Notes: a model not told the origin generated them from the sequence alone. Positions 33,683-44,942 are shown, counted from the first letter of the stretch. The stretch is 64,000 nucleotides of DNA from Acinetobacter lactucae (GCF_001605885.1 NZ_LRPE01000039.1:248001-312000), one strand, 5' to 3'. Translations and numbers: made by a program.

Positions 33683-36517
33683 ATGAGCCAAAGTCATATC
33701 CGTATTCGAGGTGCACGTACCCATAATTTAAAAAATGTGTCTCTCGATATTCCACGCGACAAATTTGTGGTAATTACGGGGTTATCAGGTTCAGGAAAAT
33801 CTTCTCTAGCCTTCGATACCCTGTATGCCGAAGGACAACGCCGTTACGTCGAATCGCTTTCAGCGTATGCCCGCCAGTTTTTATCGCAAATGGAAAAGCC
33901 TGAAGTCGACTCGATTGAAGGTTTATCACCAGCGATTGCTATTGAGCAAAAATCTACTAGTCATAACCCACGTTCAACCGTCGGTACCATCACCGAAATT
34001 TATGACTATTTGCGTTTACTTTACGCACGTGTCGGCACGCCTTACTGCCCTGAACATGACTTGCCTATGGTTGCGCAAACCGTTTCTGAAATGGTCGATG
34101 CAGTAAAAATCCTTGAGGAAGGCACAGCACTCATGTTGCTTGCCCCTGTCGTTCGTGAGCGTAAAGGTGAGTACAGCAATCTGTTCGAACAACTACAAGG
34201 TCAAGGTTTTGTTCGTGCCCGTGTTGATGGCGAAATCATTGATATTGATACGCCACCAGAACTCGACAAAAAGAAAAAACACACCATTGAAGTTGTCGTT
34301 GACCGCTTTAAAGTACGTGAAGATTTAGGTAACCGTATTGCCGAATCATTTGAAACTGCACTGCGTTTAGGTGGCGATATTGCAGTTTTATCGTGGATGA
34401 ATGGTGAACACCCAGATCGCGTTTTTTCTGCAAAGCACTCATGTCCTGAATGTGATCGCGCTGTCGCAGAGCTTGAGCCACGTTTGTTTTCATTTAACAA
34501 CCCGTTCGGTGCCTGTCCTGTTTGTGATGGTTTAGGTACACGCAGTCATTTTAGCTCTGAAAAGCTGATTCCAAATCCTGACCTTGCGATTAGTGAAGGC
34601 GCGATCCGTGGATGGGATCGTCAGCGTCCATATTATTATTCGATGCTGCAAAAAGTTGCAGATCATTTTGGTTTTCAACTTGATACGCCTTGGAACCAGC
34701 TCGATAAAGATACTCAAAAGAAATTCTTACAAGGTACAGGTAAAGAAAAAGTCGATTTAAGCTATATCGACGAACGTGGTCGTAAACACACTCGCGTACA
34801 ACCTTTTGAAGGAATTTTGCCGCATCTTGAACGTCGTTACCGTGAAACTGAAAGTAACTATGTACGAGATGATTTAGCTCAATATCTCTCTAATGCCGCA
34901 TGTGATGCATGTGATGGTTCACGTCTAAATGAAATTTCACGCAATGTCCGCGTAAAAGACAAAACCATTGCTGACATTACCCGTATGTCGATTGGTGATG
35001 CTGAAAGCTACTATCAAGGATTAAATCTTGAAGGTGCTAAAGGTGAAATCGCAGATAAAATCTTTAAAGAGATTCGTGAACGTCTACACTTTTTGGTGAG
35101 TGTGGGTCTTAACTATTTAAGTCTAGCTCGCTCTGCCGAAACCTTATCGGGTGGTGAGGCACAGCGTATCCGTTTAGCCTCACAAATTGGTGCAGGTTTA
35201 ATGGGCGTCATGTATGTGCTCGATGAACCATCTATTGGTCTACATCAACGTGATAACGATCGTCTATTACAAACACTGATTCGCTTACGTGATTTAGGTA
35301 ACACGGTATTAGTCGTTGAACACGATGAAGATGCAATCCGTGCTGCTGACCATATTATTGATATCGGTCCCGGTGCTGGTGTACATGGTGGTGTGATTAT
35401 TGCCGAAGGGACTTATGATGAATTGGCTAAACATACCGATTCTCTTACAGGACAATACCTTTCTGGCAAACTCAAAATTGAAGTACCCAAAAAACGTACT
35501 CAATCACCACGTCCAGATGAGGTCATCAAACTCTCTGGGGCAAGTGGTCACAACTTAAAAAATGTCGATTTAACGATTCCGCTTGGCATTATGACCTGCG
35601 TAACCGGGGTTTCAGGTTCGGGTAAATCGACGTTGATTAACCGCACATTACTTCCATTGGCTGCGACACAGCTTAACGGTGCAACGACATTAACGGCTGA
35701 GAAGTTTGACTCGATTGATGGTCTTCAACATCTCGATAAAGTTGTTGATATTGACCAAAGCCCAATTGGACGCACACCACGTTCAAATCCTGCAACGTAT
35801 ACAGGGTTATTTACACCAATCCGTGAATTATTTGCGCAAACACCAGAGGCAAAAGCCCGTGGTTATAGTGCAGGCCGTTTCTCGTTTAACGTAAAAGGTG
35901 GACGCTGTGAAGCGTGTGAAGGCGATGGTATGATTAAAGTCGCAATGCACTTCTTACCAGACATGTATGTACCTTGCGATGCATGTCATGGCAAACGTTA
36001 TAACCGTGAAACACTTGAAGTAGGCTATAAAGGCAAAAACATTTCTGATGTTTTAGAAATGACTGTTGAAGATGCTGCGGAGTTCTTTAGCGCTATTCCA
36101 GTGATTCATCGACGCTTAGAAACCTTAACTCAGGTGGGCTTAGGCTATATCCGTTTAGGCCAAGCTGCTACGACCTTATCTGGTGGTGAAGCACAACGGG
36201 TAAAACTAGCGCGTGAGTTAGCAAAACGAGATACGGGTAAAACTTTATATATCTTGGATGAGCCAACAACAGGTCTGCATTTCCATGATATTGCCAAGTT
36301 ACTCGATATTTTGCATGAGCTACGCAATAAGGGTAATACCATTGTAGTGATTGAACATAACCTTGATGTGATTAAAACAGCGGACTGGGTTGTCGACTTA
36401 GGCCCTGAAGGTGGTTCAGGCGGTGGTATGATCATTGCCGAAGGAACACCGGAACAAGTGGCCGAGGTTGAGATTTCCCATACAGGCCGTTTCTTAAAGC
36501 CGATGTTGAAGCAATAA
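33683..36517 (+). CDS. uvrA: excinuclease ABC subunit A
   Basis: 944 residues from the ATG at 33683 ([19 protein letters not shown]). Walker A motifs GLSGSGKS (N) and GVSGSGKS (C), ABC signature LSGGEAQR in both halves, zinc-binding CPECD and C-terminal CEACEGDGM...[10 protein letters not shown]. It recognises bulky DNA lesions with UvrB in nucleotide excision repair. Full length. Confidence 0.98.
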   Translation: MSQSHIRIRGARTHNLKNVSLDIPRDKFVVITGLSGSGKSSLAFDTLYAEGQRRYVESLSAYARQFLSQMEKPEVDSIEGLSPAIAIEQKSTSHNPRSTVGTITEIYDYLRLLYARVGTPYCPEHDLPMVAQTVSEMVDAVKILEEGTALMLLAPVVRERKGEYSNLFEQLQGQGFVRARVDGEIIDIDTPPELDKKKKHTIEVVVDRFKVREDLGNRIAESFETALRLGGDIAVLSWMNGEHPDRVFSAKHSCPECDRAVAELEPRLFSFNNPFGACPVCDGLGTRSHFSSEKLIPNPDLAISEGAIRGWDRQRPYYYSMLQKVADHFGFQLDTPWNQLDKDTQKKFLQGTGKEKVDLSYIDERGRKHTRVQPFEGILPHLERRYRETESNYVRDDLAQYLSNAACDACDGSRLNEISRNVRVKDKTIADITRMSIGDAESYYQGLNLEGAKGEIADKIFKEIRERLHFLVSVGLNYLSLARSAETLSGGEAQRIRLASQIGAGLMGVMYVLDEPSIGLHQRDNDRLLQTLIRLRDLGNTVLVVEHDEDAIRAADHIIDIGPGAGVHGGVIIAEGTYDELAKHTDSLTGQYLSGKLKIEVPKKRTQSPRPDEVIKLSGASGHNLKNVDLTIPLGIMTCVTGVSGSGKSTLINRTLLPLAATQLNGATTLTAEKFDSIDGLQHLDKVVDIDQSPIGRTPRSNPATYTGLFTPIRELFAQTPEAKARGYSAGRFSFNVKGGRCEACEGDGMIKVAMHFLPDMYVPCDACHGKRYNRETLEVGYKGKNISDVLEMTVEDAAEFFSAIPVIHRRLETLTQVGLGYIRLGQAATTLSGGEAQRVKLARELAKRDTGKTLYILDEPTTGLHFHDIAKLLDILHELRNKGNTIVVIEHNLDVIKTADWVVDLGPEGGSGGGMIIAEGTPEQVAEVEISHTGRFLKPMLKQ

Positions 36518-36520
36518 AAT

Positions 36521-36550
36521 AAAAAGCCGGAAATCATTTCCGGCTTTTTT
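36521..36550. terminator. bidirectional terminator
   Basis: AAAAAGCCGGAAAT/ATTTCCGGCTTTTTT between the convergent uvrA and diguanylate cyclase genes; overlaps the latter's stop by two bases. Confidence 0.85.
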
Positions 36551-38258
36551 ATCCCTCAACTGCATTTCGCCCTTTGGCTTTAGCTTTTAAGAGTGAGTTG
36601 TCAGCCTTCTCTAAAAGCTCAATCCAATTCGCTGCGCCTATGGCAAAACCAATACTTACAGACACATGCAATTTTTCTTCTGTACCAGATAAATCAATCT
36701 CTTCTAAAGAAATCGCCATTCGAATTTTCTCTGCTAATAGACGGACATCTACAAATTGCATCTGCTCTAGCAATATTAAAAATTCATCTCCCCCATAACG
36801 AACAATTAAATCCGAACTTCGGATATTTTGCTTTAATTGCTCGGCAATACTGACAATGACGCGGTCACCCACAATATGCCCATAGCGGTCATTCACCTGT
36901 TTAAAACGATCTATATCGATAATCATTAAGCAGGTCTGCGTAAATTTTTGAGGATAACTTTCAACGATTTTTAAATATTCAGATAAAGCCAAACGGTTAG
37001 ACACACCAGTGAGTGGGTCAGTATTAGCAATATTCTTCAATTGAAATTCAAAAGCATCTCTTTGTTGCAACATACGCTGCAATCGGTCTATCGCTTCAAA
37101 CAAAGAAAAAAATTCACCTTTTGTGGTGACATTCATCTCATCTTTACAATGATCTGAACTATGCGATAAATCTAAAATTAAAGTTCTCGCTTTAATTAAA
37201 GGAGAAAATACACGTCTTTGGGCATATATCAGAGTAAGTAATGCTGTAGCCAAAGAAATTAGAGAAATAAATAAAGTTAAAAAGAAATCATTTCGAGCAA
37301 TTGCATTTTCTTGAGTGGCAATGACTACACTCTCATCAAGAATATAACTTTGTAAATCAACTACAGTGGTAAATTTACCTACGATTGCTTCGGTTAACTG
37401 TGTACCACTTAAAAAATATGGCTCATCCTTTTGGCTTTCTTCTAATAGCTTTTCTACAATTGGAATACCCTGATCTATAAACTCTGTTTTCACACGTGAA
37501 TATAATCGTCGATATTCTGGAGTTTTTGCCTGTTCAGGCTGCAAAGTATCAACCAATATCCATAAATATCTAGCTTGATGCTGAGTTTGTAGAGAACGTG
37601 CCCGATTATTACTTGGAATCTCTTCATTAAAACTTACAGGGGCAATAATATTAGATGCCATACGCCCAGCCTGATCACGCATATCAGTCAGAACGATAAT
37701 CAGCGTAAAGTAATTAGAAATACGACTATCTTTACTTTTTAACTGCAACATCAATTTTTGCAATATTTCCCTACATTGATCCCATGCGCCAAACATTCCT
37801 AAAATAGCGTTATCCATTTGAACGGAAGTTCTGGATGCATATGGATTTTCACCATAATAATCAACTACATGTCGAGCTTGTTTGAGATTTTCCTTTAAAC
37901 TGGTTTGCAACTCATTGGCTAATGAGACATAACCTGCTTGTTTTAAAATAAGAATGCTTGTATCAATTTGTTCATCGACAATTAAACGAAATTTTTTTAA
38001 TTCTTGCTGACTCTTTAATAAATCGTGAGGACCACTCGACATCATTTTGTTAGCGGGAGCACGTTCCTTCGAAATTTTATAAGCAATATCAGCAACTGCT
38101 CTTAAACTTTTTATTTCGGCTAGGGCTTGTCTAGTTTTTATATAATCCTGATAGCTTCCCACAATAAGAGGTATTGCCATGAATAATAAGGACAAAATTA
38201 TAACCAGCATAAAAAAGAACAGTCGATTACTAATATGCTCTGAACGTAATCCTGACAT
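36549..38258 (-). CDS. membrane diguanylate cyclase
   Basis: 569 residues: helix at about 12-33, a long periplasmic helical sensor region, a second helix at about 325-345, HAMP-like linker, then a GGDEF domain with catalytic GGDEF at 489-493. The inhibitory I-site RSSD is at 480-483, the normal five residues upstream, so the enzyme is likely active and feedback-inhibited by c-di-GMP. The sensor ligand is unknown. Confidence 0.92.
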   Translation of the reverse strand: MSGLRSEHISNRLFFFMLVIILSLLFMAIPLIVGSYQDYIKTRQALAEIKSLRAVADIAYKISKERAPANKMMSSGPHDLLKSQQELKKFRLIVDEQIDTSILILKQAGYVSLANELQTSLKENLKQARHVVDYYGENPYASRTSVQMDNAILGMFGAWDQCREILQKLMLQLKSKDSRISNYFTLIIVLTDMRDQAGRMASNIIAPVSFNEEIPSNNRARSLQTQHQARYLWILVDTLQPEQAKTPEYRRLYSRVKTEFIDQGIPIVEKLLEESQKDEPYFLSGTQLTEAIVGKFTTVVDLQSYILDESVVIATQENAIARNDFFLTLFISLISLATALLTLIYAQRRVFSPLIKARTLILDLSHSSDHCKDEMNVTTKGEFFSLFEAIDRLQRMLQQRDAFEFQLKNIANTDPLTGVSNRLALSEYLKIVESYPQKFTQTCLMIIDIDRFKQVNDRYGHIVGDRVIVSIAEQLKQNIRSSDLIVRYGGDEFLILLEQMQFVDVRLLAEKIRMAISLEEIDLSGTEEKLHVSVSIGFAIGAANWIELLEKADNSLLKAKAKGRNAVEG

Positions 38259-38513
38259 TTCTAGCTGGTACTCCGTAAATGTCCTGCCATTTTTACTACG
38301 ATATAAATTAGGCTTAAATCCATCCTAGCATTTTAATAACTAGAATTTCATCAATAATCCCTTCATTTCTCTTTTAATAATTATACGATTCCCCCCCATT
38401 CTCAGCTTAAATGAAAAATCAGAATCGAAAAATCAAATGATTTTTATAAAAAAACTCTATTTTACAGATTAAAGTTTTTTAGTAATGATAATAAATATAT
38501 TCACTTGTCCTCT

Positions 38514-38563
38514 TGGATGTCTCTCCCAGCATCCACTGCCCAGCTTAAAGCTGGGTTCTTTTT
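38514..38563 (+). terminator. tandem hairpins ending in a T-run
   Basis: TGGATG/CATCCA (38514-38535) is followed by CCCAGCTT/AAGCTGGG (38539-38555) and TTCTTTTT. It looks like the 3' end of a plus-strand small RNA, but I find no convincing promoter and no gene upstream in this direction. It lies in the 1-kb gap 38259-39265. Confidence 0.5.
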
Positions 38564-38627
38564 GATCTATTGTTTTTAAAATAAAATTCACGTAATTCAT
38601 AATGTAGTTTTTAGATTTTCTTACAGA

Positions 38628-38739
38628 TAAAAAAAAGCTCAACCTTGGGGAAAGCTGAGCTCGTAAAGTCTGATGTGACATACACATCGTATCTGGGCAA
38701 GCACTTTAAATCCTAAAAACGTTAGGCAGTGAACTTTGC
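38628..38739 (-). ncRNA. probable small RNA, about 110 nt
   Basis: On the minus strand, TTTACA (38774-38769) and CATAAT (38751-38746), 17 bp apart, are followed by three hairpins: CCTAA/TTAGG, GATGTG/CACATC, and the terminator AGCTCA/TGAGCT with eight T (38661-38628). No reading frame of note. The 5' end at about 38739 is inferred from promoter spacing. No known RNA family recognised. Confidence 0.6.
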
Positions 38740-39199
38740 CATTAAATTATGTGATTTATCTCTACTTTTGTAAAGTTGATTAAATTAATCAGAATTAAAA
38801 TTTTAATCGTTTTTTTAACTTAAAATATAGATTCCTTTTACTTTATTCACTTATATAATAATTAAGAATAGTTAAATTTTTTAGTTAAACTTATCGGAAT
38901 ATTGTTAACTATTCCTCAAAATAAAATAAATTTGATAATAAAATGACGATTTTTTATTCACTTTGTAAACAAAGCTATACTTTTACCAATGTTAAAACCG
39001 ATCAATACAATCAGTTTTTCCAATTACAATTGTAATATCTTTTAAACATTTAGTTGTTAATTCTCAATGAAATATAATTATTAGCTTATTGTAAATGTTC
39101 ATTTTTTTATCAGGTTGACAATTTACTTTTCATTTGATTAGTTTTTCACCATTTTTAACATAAGTGTCAAATATCTTTAACATTACCTTTTCTACATTA

Positions 39200-39227
39200 T
39201 TGACTTCATAAATTGTTACAATACAAT
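39200..39227 (+). promoter_or_regulatory. porin promoter
   Basis: TTGACT (39200-39205) and TACAAT (39222-39227), 16-bp spacer, 39 bp before the porin ATG. The 450 bases upstream are strongly AT-rich with no gene, fitting an UP-element/H-NS-bound region for a highly expressed porin. Confidence 0.6.
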
Positions 39228-39265
39228 GGCCCCAGCTTTATCTCTTGTTAATGCTGGAAATGATT

Positions 39266-40168
39266 ATGAAAAAACTTGGTTTAGCCACTGCTGTATTATT
39301 AGCCATGACCGGTGCTCATGCTTATCAATTTGAAGTTCAAGGTCAATCTGAATATGTTGACACAACTGCAAACGATAAAAACTTCACAGGTGACGTTGCT
39401 GGTACATTCTATTTAAAAAATGTTGATACTGCTAAAGGTCCTTTAGCTGAAGCAGCTTTCTTGAACCAAGCTTCTAGCGTATCTTTAGGTTATAGCTACC
39501 AACAGTATGACCAAAGCAACGGTTTAAACTATCACGTTGGTACATACGGTGTTAAAGGTGAGGCTTACGTTCCTACTCCTTACCTTCCTGGATACGCTAG
39601 CGCAACTTATAACCACACTGATGTTGATGGTAAAAACGCTATCTCTCGTGATGACAACGGTGACCGTTATGCATTAGAAGTTGGTGCTATGTTGTTACCT
39701 AACTTCTTGATGACTGTTGGTTATACAAGCGTTGCTAACCAATTCGCTTTAGACAACTTTGGCATCATTAGCAACGGTATCTACTCTGCTGTGAACCAAA
39801 CTGCTGCAATCCAAGACGACCAAGATGCTGTTACAGCTCGTGCTAAATATGTAGGTCCAATCGATGGAACTAACATGGCAATCGGTTTTGAAGCTGCTGG
39901 TGCTTTCGGTCAAGAAAACCAATATGGTTTAAAAACTGACCTTTACTTAACTCCTAAGTTAAGCGTTGGCGCATCTTTCATTGGTAACGATGGTTCAGCT
40001 GACATCAAAGGCAATGACCTTGGTGAATTCCGTCAAGCTTGGGGTGGTAACGTAAACTACTTCATTACTCCAGCTGTAGCAGTTGGTGCATCGTACATGA
40101 AAGCTGACGTTAAAAAGTCTAGCTACGATACACAAACTATCGGCTTAAATGCTAAAGTTCGCTTCTAA
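39266..40168 (+). CDS. omp33-36: outer membrane porin, Omp33-36-like
   Basis: 300 residues. Signal peptide MKKLGLATAVLLAMTGAHA, then alternating beta strands and C-terminal Phe (LNAKVRF), the outer-membrane targeting signal. I recognise it as Omp33-36 of A. baumannii, a water channel and virulence factor linked to carbapenem susceptibility. Start ATG at 39266 puts the signal peptide at the N-terminus. It shares PLAEAAFLxxAS with the porin at 63427. Confidence 0.85.
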   Translation: MKKLGLATAVLLAMTGAHAYQFEVQGQSEYVDTTANDKNFTGDVAGTFYLKNVDTAKGPLAEAAFLNQASSVSLGYSYQQYDQSNGLNYHVGTYGVKGEAYVPTPYLPGYASATYNHTDVDGKNAISRDDNGDRYALEVGAMLLPNFLMTVGYTSVANQFALDNFGIISNGIYSAVNQTAAIQDDQDAVTARAKYVGPIDGTNMAIGFEAAGAFGQENQYGLKTDLYLTPKLSVGASFIGNDGSADIKGNDLGEFRQAWGGNVNYFITPAVAVGASYMKADVKKSSYDTQTIGLNAKVRF

Positions 40169-40189
40169 TTTAAATTAGAAATTGAATTA

Positions 40190-40219
40190 AAAAAAAGGAC
40201 TCATTTGAGTCCTTTTTTT
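40190..40219. terminator. bidirectional terminator
   Basis: AAAAGGACTCA/TGAGTCCTTTTTTT between the convergent porin and BCCT transporter genes. Confidence 0.85.
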
Positions 40220-40230
40220 ACAGCTAAATA

Positions 40231-42198
40231 TTAACTTCGTACAATATTTAAGAAATATAAATGGCGTTCATATTGATCAATAATATCTTGAATTAAATCT
40301 TCCTGAGTCCAATCCATTACGTCATAGTTCTGTCCACCTTCTCTTAAAAAGACTTCAGCTTGGAAATATTGCCCATCTTCAGCTTCAGTACGTCCAATTA
40401 AAAAACTTGGCGGCACTGTTTCACGTGAAACAACTTTATAAATAAAATTAATTTCATTGTGATGATCGACCCGAAGTTGCATCCCATCTTCAAGTTGAGT
40501 AATTGAAACTTCTAAGTGACGGCGTCTAAATTCATGCTTGATATTTTCAAATGCGCGAGCCACTTGCTTTTCAATATATTCTCTTACTTCTTCTTCACTA
40601 TGAGGATAGTGCATGATTAATCCGAGACGCTGTTGCCAGCTTCGTGGATTATGAATAGCACGTGGAGTAATGCGTGCTTCCTGAATGGCTGTCATTTTGG
40701 TGACATCAAGATGTAACGCTTTTATTAATCCCCAACTCATGAACAGCATAACCACAGTAAACGGCAATGCGCTCATAATGATTGAAGATTGAAGTGCAGC
40801 CAAACCACCGACTAACAATAAAATAATGGCGAGTAAAGCCATCAGCACTGTCCAGAACAAACGCTGCCAAGTTGGTGAATTTTCAGTTTTTGCAGTTAAG
40901 TAGTCTGTTACTAGGGCTCCAGAGTCAGCAGACGTCACAAAGAATAAAACGACTAAAATAGTAGCCAAAATATTCATGACACCTGACCATGGCAAGTGAC
41001 CTAAGAATTCAAACAGTGCAACTGACGAGTCTTGCTGAACAGCCTGAATGAGAGTGGTTTGATGTTCATGAATAATGCTAAATAACGCAGCATTTCCTAA
41101 AAAGCCCATCCAGATAATCGTAAAACCTGTCGGAATGAGCAGAACACCAACAATAAACTCTCGAATGGTACGACCACGTGAAACCCTCGCGATAAACATA
41201 CCCACAAATGGTGACCATGAAATCCACCAGGCCCAATATAAAATTGTCCAACCACCAATCCATCCATTCGGCTGATAAGCATATAAATTGAATGTCATGG
41301 TAAAAAGATTAGAGATATATTGCCCAGTGTTTTGAATAGTAGTCTGGAGTAAATAAATACTAGGACCAGCGATAAACACAAATATTAGTAATATTAAGGC
41401 TAAGACTAAGTTTAGCTCTGATAAGCGTTTAACCCCTTTATCTAGACCTAAGAACACAGATAAGGAAGCTAAAATGCTCACAAAAATAATCAGTAAAACT
41501 TGAATATGGGTGCTTTGTTCAACGCCAAATAAATAATGTAGACCAGAGTTAATTTGGGTAACACCAAACCCCAGAGAAGTTGCTACACCAAATACTGTAC
41601 CAATGGTCGCGAAGATATCGATGCTGTCGCCCCATGGTCCATAAATCTTTTTACCAATGAGCGGATATAGGGCTGAACGGGTCTTTAGTGGTAAATTATG
41701 TCGATAAGCAAAATAAGCCAATGCTAACCCAACTACTGCGTAAATTGCCCACGCATGCAAACCCCAGTGGAAGAAAGTTACTCTAAGTGCTTGCTGCGCT
41801 GCATCAATGGTCTGGGCATCTCCACTTGGTGGATTAACATAATGCATGACCGGTTCGGCAACCCCGAAAAACATCAGGCCGATCCCCATCCCTGCTGTAA
41901 ATAGCATGGCGAACCAAGACCCATTATTATATTCAGGCTGGCTATGATCAGGCCCTAATTTAATCCGTCCTATTGATGAGCAGGCGATATAAATCAACAA
42001 GATAAGAAAGAAAGCAACAGATAAAACATAAAACCAGCTAAATGAATCGGTGATCCATTGTTTTAATTGCTGCGTTAGAAGTTCAAAGGAACTGGGAGCG
42101 ATCACAACAACTGCCAAAAACAAAGCAATGATAATGACCGTACCAAAAAATACGTTAGGATTAACGTTTGCGAACCAACCTGGTTGTTTGGAAGGCAT
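40231..42198 (-). CDS. BCCT-family choline/betaine transporter
   Basis: 655 residues with 12 helices. The conserved WYWAWWISWSPFVGMFIARVSRGRTIREF stretch is replaced here by YWAWWISWSPFVGMFIARVS, the substrate-binding aromatic box of the family, and GMGIGLMFFGVAEP is the glycine stretch. The long C-terminal tail (EEEVREYIEKQVARAFENIKHEF) resembles BetT, so choline is the most likely substrate, but that is inference. Confidence 0.85.
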   Translation of the reverse strand: MPSKQPGWFANVNPNVFFGTVIIIALFLAVVVIAPSSFELLTQQLKQWITDSFSWFYVLSVAFFLILLIYIACSSIGRIKLGPDHSQPEYNNGSWFAMLFTAGMGIGLMFFGVAEPVMHYVNPPSGDAQTIDAAQQALRVTFFHWGLHAWAIYAVVGLALAYFAYRHNLPLKTRSALYPLIGKKIYGPWGDSIDIFATIGTVFGVATSLGFGVTQINSGLHYLFGVEQSTHIQVLLIIFVSILASLSVFLGLDKGVKRLSELNLVLALILLIFVFIAGPSIYLLQTTIQNTGQYISNLFTMTFNLYAYQPNGWIGGWTILYWAWWISWSPFVGMFIARVSRGRTIREFIVGVLLIPTGFTIIWMGFLGNAALFSIIHEHQTTLIQAVQQDSSVALFEFLGHLPWSGVMNILATILVVLFFVTSADSGALVTDYLTAKTENSPTWQRLFWTVLMALLAIILLLVGGLAALQSSIIMSALPFTVVMLFMSWGLIKALHLDVTKMTAIQEARITPRAIHNPRSWQQRLGLIMHYPHSEEEVREYIEKQVARAFENIKHEFRRRHLEVSITQLEDGMQLRVDHHNEINFIYKVVSRETVPPSFLIGRTEAEDGQYFQAEVFLREGGQNYDVMDWTQEDLIQDIIDQYERHLYFLNIVRS

Positions 42199-42365
42199 AA
42201 CTCCTCCATGTTATTTTAATGAAAAGTGACAGGCATTAAGCCAATAGAGATATTCACGGAATGAACAAAGTTAAATCTTTCAATAGAGAAAGCCGATAAT
42301 ACTCTAAATAAACTTAAATAATATTGCAGTTACAAAGGTGTAAACAAATTGAAACACCTTCTCCT

Positions 42366-43058
42366 TTATTTGCCAGAATCCTTCCTTGTGGGGTGAGCAA
42401 TGTACTGCAAAGCAATTAAACGGGTAACAATCAAGGCCAGATACATCACTCCGCAGAACATCTGTAGCATGGCTAAAACTCGTGCTGGGGGACTAAGCGG
42501 CATTAAATCCGATAAGCCTGTCGCGGACTGTAAACTAAAGCTCAGGAAGAGTAGGTCTAACCAAGTCTGTAAATGATGAACATTATTTGGGTTTTGGAAG
42601 CTAGCAGGAATTAATAGCTGACAAATGTTGTAGAGGAATGCAAAGCCCCAAGCAATCAGGGTAAAGACTGCTGCTGCCGCAAATAGTTCATCTCTTGTTA
42701 AATACCGGTCAGCGAACATATAACGGAATAAACCATAAGCAGCCGAAAAGTAAGCTAGCGCTTCACAGCTATGGGCAAATATCTGGATCGTTAAATTGCT
42801 ATAGCCTAATAAGATAAAGACCGAAGATATAATCGCTCCACTGACAAAGCTTAAACCCAAAAAAGTAAACATTGGAGTTTGGCGAATAACCTTGGCAATA
42901 ATGAGTAAGGCAAGTACTCCTAACGCCCAAGTGAGGGTTCTATAAGACGCATCGTGAAAAGTCAGCATAGCTAAAATCAATAAAATAAACTGAACGAGTA
43001 AGAGCCACGCAGAAGGTAGCAGTCGAAAGCTCGCCCAAAAATCGATGATAGATCGCAT
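42366..43058 (-). CDS. channel-like membrane protein (two-TM ion-channel fold)
   Basis: 230 residues with about six helices. The C-terminal pair around SFSLQSATGLSDLMPLSPPARVLAMLQMFCGVMYLALIVTRLI has the pore-helix/inner-helix pattern of Ion_trans_2 channels, but the selectivity filter reads TGLSDL instead of TVGYGD, so it is probably not a potassium channel. It is downstream of actP on the same strand beyond a terminator. Function unknown. Confidence 0.7.
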   Translation of the reverse strand: MRSIIDFWASFRLLPSAWLLLVQFILLILAMLTFHDASYRTLTWALGVLALLIIAKVIRQTPMFTFLGLSFVSGAIISSVFILLGYSNLTIQIFAHSCEALAYFSAAYGLFRYMFADRYLTRDELFAAAAVFTLIAWGFAFLYNICQLLIPASFQNPNNVHHLQTWLDLLFLSFSLQSATGLSDLMPLSPPARVLAMLQMFCGVMYLALIVTRLIALQYIAHPTRKDSGK

Positions 43059-43176
43059 TTAATTATTTTCCTTTTTCGTTATATTTTGAATTATAGAAAA
43101 TCATACTGTACAAAAAATAGGATAAACAAGTTGTTCTTTATTAAAAAATTCTTTCATCTCGATATATAAAATAAAC

Positions 43177-43201
43177 AAAAAAAGCCCCTAAGGGCTTTTA
43201 A
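43177..43201 (-). terminator. terminator of the actP operon
   Basis: AAAGCCC/GGGCTTT stem, with T-run on the minus strand. Confidence 0.75.
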
Positions 43202-43225
43202 TGAGGGATGTACTAAATTTTGGTT

Positions 43226-44941
43226 TTAGTGGTCTGAAGCACCTGAAGCACCAATACCGGTCATTGAGCGAACGTATTGGGCATCGAATGCAGCACGCTC
43301 TTTTTTTGCACGTGCAGAGTTGTCAGTCACCGAGAACAACCAACAGCAAAGGAATGATAATGGCATCGCAAATAATGCAGGACCATTAAACGGGTTAATT
43401 GGTGTATCAGAGATTTTTAAAGTATCCACCCAAACTGCTTTAGACAGAACAATAAGCACTACCGCTGTTACAAGACCAACCAAACCACCGATAACAGCAC
43501 CACGAGTCGTTAAACCTTTCCAGAACATTGAAAGAACAAGGATCGGGAAGTTTGCACAACATGCCACAGAGAACGCCAAGCCCACCATGAAGGCTACGTT
43601 TTGTTTTTCAAACAAGATACCCAAAATCATCGCAAAGATTGCTAAACCAAGTGTCGCAATTTTTGACATACGGAGTTCTGAAGCTGGAGTCGTTTGACCT
43701 TTCTTAAATACGTTAGCGTACAAGTCGTGTGAAATTGCAGATGCACCTGAAAGTGTTAAACCTGCAACAACTGCAAGAATTGTTGCGAATGCTACTGCTG
43801 AAATGAAGCCCATGAATAAGTCACCGCCTAAAGCGTCACTTAAATGCACGGCTGCCATGTTGTTACCACCAACAAGTTCAAGCTTGCCTGATACTGCCAT
43901 TTTTGCAACATCAAGGAATTGAGGGTTGTTTGATACGAAAAGAATCGCACCGAAACCAATAATAAAAGTTAGAAGATAGAAGTAACCAATGAAACCTGTC
44001 GCAACCACAACTGATTTACGCGCTTCTTTTGCATCTTTTACTGTGAAGAAACGCATAAGAATATGTGGAAGACCTGCTGTACCAAACATGAGTGCTAAGC
44101 CAAGAGACAATGCATCAATCGGATTTGCGGCAAGTTTACCCGGACCCATAATTTTCGCAGCTTCTTCAAAGCTTACGCTGTGAACTTTACTGAATACTTC
44201 AATTGATTGAGTGAACATGTTGCTGAAGCTAAAACCAACCGCTTTCATCACCATGAATGCCATGAAAGTCGCACCACTGAGCAACATGACTGCTTTAATG
44301 ATCTGTACCCATGTCGTTGCCAACATGCCACCAAAGATGACGTATGCCATCATTAATAAACCAACGATGACAACAGCGATGTTGTAGTTCAAACCAAATA
44401 GTAATTTGATGAGCTGACCCGCTCCTACCATTTGAGCGATCAAGTAGAATGCGACAACAACCAACGAGCTCAAGGCAGCTAAGGTACGGACCGGTTTTTC
44501 TTCGAGACGGAATGACACTACGTCTGAAAGGTTGTATTTACCCAGGTTACGTAAACGCTCTGCAATCAAGAATAAAACGATTGGCCACCCTACCATAAAC
44601 CCAAGAGAATAAAGTAAGCCATCAAAACCCGAGCTAAATACCATTGCGGAAATACCGAGGAAAGATGCAGCTGACATATAGTCACCGGCAATTGCCAATC
44701 CGTTCTGGAAACCGCTGATTCCGCCCCCTGCGGTATAGAAATCTTGTGCTGATTGGGTTTGTTTTGCAGCCCACTTGGTAATAAACAAAGTGAAACCAAC
44801 AAAAATCAAAAACATGATGATGGCATGCCAGTTTGTCGCCTGTTGCTCAGCTTCTCCCAAATCTGGACCAGCCATAGCAACAGTTGAATATAGCGATGCT
44901 GCTGCCAATAAGGCTTTCGCTTTTAATGAATTCCATTTCAT
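43226..44941 (-). CDS. actP: cation/acetate symporter
   Basis: 571 residues from the ATG at 44941 (ribosome site AGGAT). Cleavable signal-like first segment, then 13 helices of the SSS family; [17 protein letters not shown] and [14 protein letters not shown] are ActP hallmarks. It imports acetate with sodium or protons. It starts one base after the yjcH stop, so they are one operon, probably controlled by CrbR. Confidence 0.95.
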   Translation of the reverse strand: MKWNSLKAKALLAAASLYSTVAMAGPDLGEAEQQATNWHAIIMFLIFVGFTLFITKWAAKQTQSAQDFYTAGGGISGFQNGLAIAGDYMSAASFLGISAMVFSSGFDGLLYSLGFMVGWPIVLFLIAERLRNLGKYNLSDVVSFRLEEKPVRTLAALSSLVVVAFYLIAQMVGAGQLIKLLFGLNYNIAVVIVGLLMMAYVIFGGMLATTWVQIIKAVMLLSGATFMAFMVMKAVGFSFSNMFTQSIEVFSKVHSVSFEEAAKIMGPGKLAANPIDALSLGLALMFGTAGLPHILMRFFTVKDAKEARKSVVVATGFIGYFYLLTFIIGFGAILFVSNNPQFLDVAKMAVSGKLELVGGNNMAAVHLSDALGGDLFMGFISAVAFATILAVVAGLTLSGASAISHDLYANVFKKGQTTPASELRMSKIATLGLAIFAMILGILFEKQNVAFMVGLAFSVACCANFPILVLSMFWKGLTTRGAVIGGLVGLVTAVVLIVLSKAVWVDTLKISDTPINPFNGPALFAMPLSFLCCWLFSVTDNSARAKKERAAFDAQYVRSMTGIGASGASDH

Positions 44942-44942
44942 A

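Noticed and set aside
38469-38687. 72-residue minus-strand reading frame with SFKLGSGCWERHPRGQ
   Set aside because: It runs through the two hairpin/terminator structures and the small RNA 3' end, lacks a ribosome site, and is better explained as non-coding structure.
38725-38734. GTTCACTGCC on the minus strand, like the start of a type I-F CRISPR repeat
   Set aside because: Only ten bases match, no repeat series or cas genes exist, and the bases belong to the small RNA candidate.
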